Origin: Lachnospiraceae bacterium
Lineage (GTDB): Bacteria > Bacillota > Clostridia > Lachnospirales > Lachnospiraceae
DNA length: 64,000 bases
Reading direction: 5' to 3'
NCBI GenBank assembly: GCA_024695665.1
Contig: JAILHT010000088.1
Span: 17,024-81,023, forward strand
Shown one piece after another: positions 18,465-24,375 of the stretch (position 1 is the stretch's first letter; every line of letters begins with the position of its first letter). The translations under genes were made by a program, and so were the position numbers. The notes under the pieces were generated by a model. That model saw only the letters and a list, made by a program, of their open reading frames with translations. It did no database searches and was not told the DNA's origin.

Positions 18465-19001
18465 TTAATCTCTTTTATTAAGCGTTTCATTCTTTACTCT
18501 GGTAAGAATGTGATTTAAAGGTCTAAAAAGTATAAACGCACCGATTCCGTTTGATATTCCGTGGAGGATGTCATAAGGAATTCCTGCGACCCACCAGGCG
18601 AAAGCGGTACTCACACCACCGATAAAAAAATAGGGAATTGTACAGAGTGCGCCGAAAAAAAGACCAAAACACGTAGCCAAAACCACAAATGGCCATGAAG
18701 AAGTACTTTTTCTAAGAAGAAGAGTGAGAATAACGAGTATTGGCCAGATGTAAAAATACATTATGGTCCAAAGACCAAAACCCCATACGACACATTCAAG
18801 ACCTACAAAAGCCCACACAGACACAAGGGTCTTAGGCCCCAGATAGAGAGTGAATAATATTATAAAAAGAGTCACAAACTCGACGTTTGGGATACTTTGA
18901 AAAACAAATTTTACGGTTTCAAGCATAGCGGCCATCATTCCGATGGTCGCTATATCTTTAACCGTAAATATAATCTTGTGATTAGTTTCCTGCTGTTTCA
19001 T
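18465..19001 (-). CDS. ECF transporter S component, probable cobalamin-type
   Basis: A 178-aa membrane protein with about five to six hydrophobic helices, an N-terminal KDIATIGMMAAMLETVKFVF segment and a Gly/Pro-rich C-terminal helix typical of ECF substrate-capture (S) subunits. The start is placed at 19001 (MKQQE); an in-frame ATG at 19019 would add six residues, and neither has a strong ribosome binding site. The gene overlaps the upstream lipoprotein gene, so translation is coupled. The pair lies behind a cobalamin riboswitch, so the ligand is most likely B12 or a corrinoid. The energising EcfA/EcfA'/EcfT proteins would come from elsewhere, possibly the 57.5-60.0 kb module. Confidence 0.75.
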   Translation of the reverse strand: MKQQETNHKIIFTVKDIATIGMMAAMLETVKFVFQSIPNVEFVTLFIILFTLYLGPKTLVSVWAFVGLECVVWGFGLWTIMYFYIWPILVILTLLLRKSTSSWPFVVLATCFGLFFGALCTIPYFFIGGVSTAFAWWVAGIPYDILHGISNGIGAFILFRPLNHILTRVKNETLNKRD

Positions 19002-19524
19002 ATTTAAGTTCGTACGCATCGCCGTCAGTTACAGGCTGTGTGTCCGCTCCATACATTCCATATTCACCGTTTACATAAATAGCCCAATAAGCTCCGTCAG
19101 CATCGTAATCAGCGGTGAGTCCGTTTACAGCTGTGATGTAAAAGCCGTATGTATCATCATATCCCTCGACAGTGAGATCTTCAATATCATCGAATACTTC
19201 GGAAAGATACTCTGCATCTGTGTTGGCTTCATAGCTGGTGCTGTTTCCTTCGTTGTCAACTACAGTCAAAGTCACATCCTTTGTTCCTTCAGAAGTTACT
19301 TCTGTCTCAGCTGCTTCGGTAGAGGCAGCTTCTGTTTCGGTAGTTTCAGCCTCGGTAGTATCAGTTTCGGTTGTTTCAGTTTCAACTGTCTCGGTAACTT
19401 CGGTCTCTACTGTTTCGGTTGAAGAAGCGCTTTCCTGCTTTGATCCGCATCCTGCCACAAGAAGCATAGCGCTCAGTGCTGAAACTAAAGTTACAGCAAC
19501 GATTGATTTTGTTCTGTTTTTCAT
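18982..19524 (-). CDS. DUF4430-domain lipoprotein, candidate corrinoid-binding surface protein
   Basis: A 180-aa exported lipoprotein. The signal peptide ends in LLVAGC (Cys at about residue 26), then comes a roughly 55-residue Glu/Thr-rich linker. The C-terminal DUF4430 domain (VTLTVVDNEGNSTSYEA...YLSEVF...YGFYITAVNG...AYWAIYVNGEYG) resembles the C-terminal domain of eukaryotic transcobalamin/intrinsic factor. AGGAGG (reverse of 19531-19536) precedes the ATG. Under a cobalamin riboswitch and upstream of an ECF S component, it probably presents B12 to the transporter. This is inference; DUF4430 proteins are not all shown to bind B12. Confidence 0.8.
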   Translation of the reverse strand: MKNRTKSIVAVTLVSALSAMLLVAGCGSKQESASSTETVETEVTETVETETTETDTTEAETTETEAASTEAAETEVTSEGTKDVTLTVVDNEGNSTSYEANTDAEYLSEVFDDIEDLTVEGYDDTYGFYITAVNGLTADYDADGAYWAIYVNGEYGMYGADTQPVTDGDAYELKYETAGN

Positions 19525-19563
19525 AATGATCCTCCTATTTTGGAATTTTTAATCCGGACACAT

Positions 19564-19597
19564 AAAAAAGAAAAGCCCCGCCGTAAGACAGAGGGAC
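19564..19597 (-). terminator. Candidate riboswitch-controlled terminator
   Basis: On the minus strand GTCCC pairs with GGGGC (one wobble), with a further CTG/CGG inside (19575-19597). A T-rich run (TTTTCTTTTTT) follows, 40 bases before the lipoprotein start. It fits the expression platform of the upstream B12 riboswitch. Confidence 0.5.
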
Positions 19598-19688
19598 AAA
19601 AGATACCGACAAATATTGTCATAAAATGATAAATAGATGTACGATCAAGTCCTCGTGATCCGGAAAATCAATTCCTGTACTTTTTTAT

Positions 19689-19850
19689 AAACGGCAGGTT
19701 TCCTGGCTTTGGCGTCATCATATCCCATCGCCTTCCCAACAAAAGTCAGTGGCATAAAGATAGGATACTCGTCCATCACAGTGACGGGATCGTGCGGGAT
19801 TTGCACCTGCTTCCCTTTTACCCTCCTGTTATGGAGGCACCGTTTACACA
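19689..19850 (-). ncRNA. Cobalamin riboswitch
   Basis: Read on the minus strand, the conserved B12-riboswitch blocks appear in order. They are GGTGCC near 19845, AAGGGAAGCAGGTGCAAATC (the GGGAA...GGTG...AATCC core), CCCGTCACTGTGAT, GCCACTG, GGGAAGGCG, ATGATGACGCC and AGCCAGGAAACCTGCC at about 19692-19707. This is the canonical B12-box arrangement with no missing block. It lies directly downstream of a promoter and upstream of the DUF4430/S-component pair, so excess adenosylcobalamin should turn the pair off. Confidence 0.93.
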
Positions 19851-19865
19851 ATTTTTGTTCGCATC

Positions 19866-19894
19866 ATTCTATCATATTTCATTTTGTGTGTGAA
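19866..19894 (-). promoter_or_regulatory. Promoter of the cobalamin riboswitch transcript
   Basis: On the minus strand TTCACA (19889-19894) and TAGAAT (19866-19871) are separated by exactly 17 bases. The start would be about 19859, just before the riboswitch 5' end. Confidence 0.65.
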
Positions 19895-19896
19895 TA

Positions 19897-20035
19897 GTGA
19901 GAATGTCTTTTTTAGTATAATTTAAGTATATTGTCGAAATAAAATGTGATAAAATTTATTAATAGCAGAAATGTATGACTGATTTGATAGGAAAAATCAG
20001 ACAATCAAATTATAATTGGGAGGAAGGGTTTTATT
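19897..20035. other. Divergent spacer upstream of the isomerase-family gene
   Basis: AT-rich. It holds AGTATAAT-like and GATAAAAT-like -10 candidates and a hairpin CTGATTT...AAATCAG (19979-20000). GGGAGGAAGG lies 8-10 bases before the isomerase ATG. No gene is seen. Confidence 0.4.
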
Positions 20036-21592
20036 ATGGAAAATATTCCTGTTATCAAAGTCGGTATTGTTGCGGTGAGTCGTGATTGTTTTCCGGCACC
20101 GCTTGCGGTGGGGCGCAGAAAGGCGGTAGCGGAGGCCTACAGAGTCAAATACAATCCGGATGATATTTATGAATGCCCTATTACCATAGTCGAGAGCGAA
20201 ATCGATATGGTAAATGCGATAAAAGACGTGAAAGATCATGGATGTAATGCGGTATGCGTATATCTCGGAAACTTTGGACCGGAGATAGCAGAGACGCTTC
20301 TTGCAAAACATTTTGACGGACCCGTAATGTACAGTGCGGCAGCAGAGGAGTCAAAGAACACACTTGGAGTCGAGGGAAGAGGAGACGCTTACTGCGGAAT
20401 GTTGAACGCTTCCTACAACCTTGCATTAAGAAATGTGAGAGCATGGATACCGGAGAATCCGGTCAGAGATGCCGAGGGAGTTGCAGAAAATATACACGAT
20501 TTTCTTCCTATTGCAAGAGTGAGAATCGGACTTGAAAATCTCAAGATCATCTCATTCGGACCTAGACCTCAGAATTTTCTTGCATGTAATGCACCGATAA
20601 AGCAGCTTTACAATCTCGATGTTGAAATCGAGGAGGAGTCTGAGCTTGATCTTTTTGAAGCATATGAGAAGCATTACTGCCCTGAGAAATACAATCTCGA
20701 TCCGGCTGTAGTGAAAGCTCAGAATGAGAGAATAGCAGATATCAAAAAAGATATGATGAGAGAGCTATCCCTTGATGAAGAAAAGATTTCAGAGGCACAG
20801 TCACAGATGTTAGACAAGTTTGCTGCATATGAGGCAACACTTCTTGACTGGGTGGATGCAAATATCGGATACAGAAAATATGTAGCCCTCACAACAAAAT
20901 GCTGGCCGGCATTCGAGGATATGTTCAAGTTTGTTCCTTGTTTTGTCAACAGTCGTCTTACGGGAAGAGGAATTCCTGTTTCATGTGAGGTCGATATCTA
21001 CGGAACACTCTCGGAGTATATCGGAATCTGCATAAGCGGAGAGCCTGTCACCTTGCTTGACATCAACAACTCCGTACCGGCTGATATGTACAAGGAGAGC
21101 ATAAAAGGAAAATTTGATTATGATTACAAGGCAACCGATGTATTTATGGGATTCCACTGTGGAAATACCTGCTCGGCAAAACTTGTAAATCCACATATTG
21201 GATACCAGAAGATCATGGCGAACACACATCCGAAGGAGTGGTGCGACGGAACGATGGAAGGAGATATTTCTGCAGGAGATATCACTTTCTACAGACTTCA
21301 GTCTACAGCGGACGCAAAACTCAGAGCATATGCCGCTGAGGGAGAGGTTCTTCCGGTTGCCACACAGTCCTTTGGTTCAATCGGAGTTTTTGCCATAAAA
21401 GAGATGGGACGTTTCTATAGATATGAGCTCATAGACAAAAACTATCCGCATCACGGAGCTGTCATGTTCGGACATTACGGAAAGACACTTTTTGAAGCAC
21501 TCAAATTTATAGGAGTCGATCCGGCTGAGATCGGATACAACAGACCTGCGGGAGACCGATATGCAACGGAGAATCCGTGGGGTACACTTTAA
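20036..21592 (+). CDS. L-fucose/L-arabinose isomerase family protein
   Basis: A 518-aa soluble protein related to the fucose/arabinose isomerase superfamily. It has an N-terminal Rossmann-like region (VKDHGCNAVCVYLGNFGPE), a middle region (RPQNFLACNAPIKQLYNLDVEIEEESELDL), and C-terminal segments FMGFHCGNTCSAKL and GDITFYRLQST. Members interconvert aldoses and ketoses (for example L-fucose/L-fuculose) using a divalent metal; the Glu/Asp/His ligands cannot be assigned with certainty by eye. No sugar kinase, aldolase or transporter is nearby, so the substrate is unknown. The flavodiiron gene follows after 18 bases. Confidence 0.7.
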   Translation: MENIPVIKVGIVAVSRDCFPAPLAVGRRKAVAEAYRVKYNPDDIYECPITIVESEIDMVNAIKDVKDHGCNAVCVYLGNFGPEIAETLLAKHFDGPVMYSAAAEESKNTLGVEGRGDAYCGMLNASYNLALRNVRAWIPENPVRDAEGVAENIHDFLPIARVRIGLENLKIISFGPRPQNFLACNAPIKQLYNLDVEIEEESELDLFEAYEKHYCPEKYNLDPAVVKAQNERIADIKKDMMRELSLDEEKISEAQSQMLDKFAAYEATLLDWVDANIGYRKYVALTTKCWPAFEDMFKFVPCFVNSRLTGRGIPVSCEVDIYGTLSEYIGICISGEPVTLLDINNSVPADMYKESIKGKFDYDYKATDVFMGFHCGNTCSAKLVNPHIGYQKIMANTHPKEWCDGTMEGDISAGDITFYRLQSTADAKLRAYAAEGEVLPVATQSFGSIGVFAIKEMGRFYRYELIDKNYPHHGAVMFGHYGKTLFEALKFIGVDPAEIGYNRPAGDRYATENPWGTL

Positions 21593-21610
21593 CACAGGAG
21601 GAGAAATTAT

Positions 21611-22810
21611 ATGTACAATGTCAGAAAAGTAGGCGAAGACATCTGGTGGTTAGGAGCATCCGACAGAAGACTGGAGCTCTTTGAGAATGTTTATCCGGTT
21701 CCGGAAGGAATGTCATACAACAACTATCTGATATCCGATGAGAAGACTTGTCTGATGGATGGAATAGATTCGGCAGTCGAAAGATTTTTTATAGAAAATC
21801 TTGAGCATGCCCTGGATGGAAGAACACTGGACTATATGGTCGTTCAGCATATGGAACCTGATCATTGTGCATGTATTCCAAATTTGCTTTTAAAATATCC
21901 GAATATGAAGGTTGTCACATCACAGAAGGCACTTCAGATGGTGAGCCAATTCTACGGTATTGATATATTGGACAAGGCGATAGTGATAAAAGAGGGAGAT
22001 ACGCTTGAACTTGGAAAGCACACCTTAAAATTCATGGCGGCTCCGATGGTTCACTGGCCGGAGGTTATGGTTTCCTATGACACATATGCCGGAGCACTTT
22101 TCTCGGCAGATGCATTCGGAACCTTCGGTGCAATGAGCGGTAATATTTTTGCTGATGAAGTAGACTGGGAGAGAGACTGGGCGGATGAGTCCAGAAGATA
22201 TTATGTAAATATTGTAGGAAAATACGGAGTTCAGACAACTGCTCTCTTAAACAAGGCAAAGGCACTTGACTTAAAACTTATACTTCCTCTTCACGGACAC
22301 ATATGGAGAGAGAATATTGACGTGTTGCTCGATCGATACAGCAAATGGGCGTCATATACACCGGAGAAGAAATCTGTAGCAATATTTTGTGGATCGGTTT
22401 ACGGAAATACACAGAATGCGGCTGATATCTTATCGGTTATGCTTGCAGAGAAAGGTGTTAAGGACGTAAGAGTATATGATGTGTCAAAGACACCGGTCTC
22501 CGAACTTGTTTCGAGAGCATTCGAGTACTCGACATTGGTTTTTGCATCCGCAACATACAATGGAGAGATCTTTGACAATATGCATGTTTTGTTGACGGAT
22601 ATCAAGAATCACAATCTGTCCGGAAGAACGGTTGGATTCATCGATAACGGCAGCTGGGCTGCAGTGGCAAACAAAAAGATGAGGGAATGTGTTGAGACAA
22701 TGAAGAATATGACGGTTGTAGAACCGCTCGTATCATTAAAGTCTGCTGCGGATCAATCCACACTCGATTCATTAAAAGCGCTCTGCGATGCCCTTGTAGA
22801 TTCGCTGTAA
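21611..22810 (+). CDS. fprA: FprA-type flavodiiron protein
   Basis: A 399-aa two-domain protein: a metallo-beta-lactamase-like diiron domain followed by a flavodoxin domain. Diiron ligands are seen in QHMEPDHC (HxExDH, about residue 77-84), MVHWPEV, SADAFG and LHGHIW. The FMN-binding flavodoxin loop is GSVYGNTQNAAD, near residue 260. It reduces O2 to water and/or NO to N2O in anaerobes, with electrons from rubredoxin or another carrier. No rubredoxin gene is adjacent. Its partner in the transcript is an isomerase-family gene with no obvious link. AGGAGGAG lies upstream of the ATG. Confidence 0.93.
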   Translation: MYNVRKVGEDIWWLGASDRRLELFENVYPVPEGMSYNNYLISDEKTCLMDGIDSAVERFFIENLEHALDGRTLDYMVVQHMEPDHCACIPNLLLKYPNMKVVTSQKALQMVSQFYGIDILDKAIVIKEGDTLELGKHTLKFMAAPMVHWPEVMVSYDTYAGALFSADAFGTFGAMSGNIFADEVDWERDWADESRRYYVNIVGKYGVQTTALLNKAKALDLKLILPLHGHIWRENIDVLLDRYSKWASYTPEKKSVAIFCGSVYGNTQNAADILSVMLAEKGVKDVRVYDVSKTPVSELVSRAFEYSTLVFASATYNGEIFDNMHVLLTDIKNHNLSGRTVGFIDNGSWAAVANKKMRECVETMKNMTVVEPLVSLKSAADQSTLDSLKALCDALVDSL

Positions 22811-22847
22811 AAACAATCTGATAAGTCTTTATGAAAGGCGGTGTCCT

Positions 22848-23147
22848 ATGAAAAACAGAAAGATAATAGGAATGATAGGGGCATTGGTATTTTCTGCCGC
22901 AACCGCAGTCGGATGCGGAAGTGCATCCGAGGAGGTAAAAGAAGCGGATGAGGTCGAGAGCGAGGACCAATCCGAGGAGGAGTCCGAGGAGGAGACGCAG
23001 ACGGAAAATGAGACCAAGTCGCCTGAAAAGGACACGGAGGAGACTGAGATAATGATTGAGACAGAGTATGACCCGGCAACGGAGATTCCTACTTTGGTAT
23101 ATGGTCCACCTGAGACATTTGAAGATACAGAAACCTCCGAGGAGTGA
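22848..23147 (+). CDS. Small acidic lipoprotein, candidate substrate of the adjacent radical SAM enzyme
   Basis: A 99-aa protein. The signal peptide has the lipobox TAVGC, giving lipidated Cys23. Residues 24-67 are almost only Glu/Ser/Thr/Asp/Lys. The tail holds a short conserved-looking patch, ATEIPTLVYGPPETFED (residues 77-93), with Tyr85-Gly-Pro-Pro. There is no globular domain. It lies 13 bases upstream of a radical SAM/SPASM gene and the two are surely co-translated. Small lipoproteins paired with SPASM enzymes are known in Bacteroidetes and other gut bacteria, some with Y-G-x-P-type tails. I infer that this tail is modified post-translationally; I cannot confirm family membership. Confidence 0.6.
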   Translation: MKNRKIIGMIGALVFSAATAVGCGSASEEVKEADEVESEDQSEEESEEETQTENETKSPEKDTEETEIMIETEYDPATEIPTLVYGPPETFEDTETSEE

Positions 23148-23160
23148 CGGACAAAAGAAT

Positions 23161-24270
23161 ATGCGAGATAAATATGCTGACCTGCCTGACTATGTCAAGG
23201 CAGGTCATTTCAAAAAATTAAATAAGTACAAAGAAAGCCTGAGGAAGGATCCAAAACTCAAATCGTTATTCATAGAGGCGACATTGAGATGCAACGAGCA
23301 CTGTGTACATTGCGGGAGCAATTGCGGAGATCTCGTTTTAAAAGACGAGGTGGAAGATAAGCAGATAATCGAGGCACTCGAAATATTGAAAGAGGACTTG
23401 ATTCTGGAAAGCGAACCGCTTCCTTTTATCAGTGTCACCGGAGGTGAGCCGCTTCTTCGAAAAGGGTTATGTGATATGATGCGTCAAATCCATGATATGG
23501 GTTACAAGTGGGGGATGACCACGAACGGGACACTTATCACAGAGGAGGTTGCCAAAGGGCTTAAAAATGCCGGGATGTATTCCGTGAGCATAAGCCTTGA
23601 CGGATATGGTAAAACCCATGATGAATTCAGGCAGAAAGAAGGCGCCTATGAGGAGGCGCTGAAAGGTTTCGACAATCTTATAAAAGCAGAGATTCCTGTT
23701 TGCATGATAACTACGGTTGTTCACAAAAAAAATATAGGAGAACTCGATTCTATATATGAGGAGCTTGTCTTACACAAGGTGAAAAACTGGAGAATAATAA
23801 ACGTTGAGCCTATAGGAAGAGCGTGCAAAAACAAGGAGATAATGCTGGATTCAAAGGACTACAAATATGTGATAGACTATATCGCTTCGAGGTCTGACGA
23901 TGCAAATATGGATGTGATATACAGTTGCAACCATTATCTTGGACTTCCGAATGAACGCAAGGTCAGACCGTGGTATTTTTTCTGTAGGGCGGGAATACAA
24001 GTCGCCTCCATACAGTACAATGGAGATATATGCGCGTGTCTGGATATAGAGAGGCGTCCGGAATTCAACTACGGAAATATAAAAAAAGACAGAATATATG
24101 ATGTCTGGAAAAACGGATTTAGGGTTTTCAGGGAGCACAAAGAGGAGAAAAGCGAGATGTGCAAAAAATGTCCGGAAAAAGAAAATTGTCAGGGCGGCGG
24201 ATACCATACCTGGGACTTTGAAACCAATAATCCGAGGATATGTATGCCAAAAGAACTAGATATCATATAA
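23161..24270 (+). CDS. Radical SAM/SPASM domain protein (candidate peptide-modifying enzyme)
   Basis: A 369-aa enzyme. The radical SAM motif CNEHCVHC gives Cys44, Cys48 and Cys51, with an extra Cys55, and the SAM-contact motif is SVTGGEPLL. The C-terminal SPASM domain carries Cys in FFCRAG, GDICACLD, CKKCPEKENC and RICMP, enough for two auxiliary [4Fe-4S] clusters. This architecture is typical of enzymes that cross-link or oxidise peptides (PqqE, anSME, RiPP maturases). The frame is open upstream of 23161, but the ATG there fits the end of the lipoprotein gene (a GAGGAG overlaps its stop). No leader-binding (RRE/PqqD-like) domain was seen. Confidence 0.85.
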   Translation: MRDKYADLPDYVKAGHFKKLNKYKESLRKDPKLKSLFIEATLRCNEHCVHCGSNCGDLVLKDEVEDKQIIEALEILKEDLILESEPLPFISVTGGEPLLRKGLCDMMRQIHDMGYKWGMTTNGTLITEEVAKGLKNAGMYSVSISLDGYGKTHDEFRQKEGAYEEALKGFDNLIKAEIPVCMITTVVHKKNIGELDSIYEELVLHKVKNWRIINVEPIGRACKNKEIMLDSKDYKYVIDYIASRSDDANMDVIYSCNHYLGLPNERKVRPWYFFCRAGIQVASIQYNGDICACLDIERRPEFNYGNIKKDRIYDVWKNGFRVFREHKEEKSEMCKKCPEKENCQGGGYHTWDFETNNPRICMPKELDII

Positions 24271-24321
24271 AAATGTTTCACAAACTCTTCAATTTTTTTC
24301 AAGGTCTTTTCAAGGTTGGGA

Positions 24322-24345
24322 TAATATTATGTGATTATCATCACA
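24322..24345 (+). promoter_or_regulatory. -10-like box with a CRP/FNR-type palindrome
   Basis: TAATAT (24322-24327) is a possible -10 box. TGTGATTATCATCACA (24330-24345) is an exact match to the CRP-family consensus TGTGA-N6-TCACA, with 6-base perfect arms. The site would overlap the transcription start, a repressing position. It is 30 bases before the tannase-like gene. Confidence 0.45.
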
Positions 24346-24375
24346 GAAACGTATGAAAAGAAAGGAAAAGTATTA

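Noticed and set aside
19645..19851. A 68-aa minus-strand ORF upstream of the DUF4430 gene
   Set aside because: It lies exactly over the cobalamin riboswitch; conserved RNA blocks explain the sequence, and there is no ribosome binding site.
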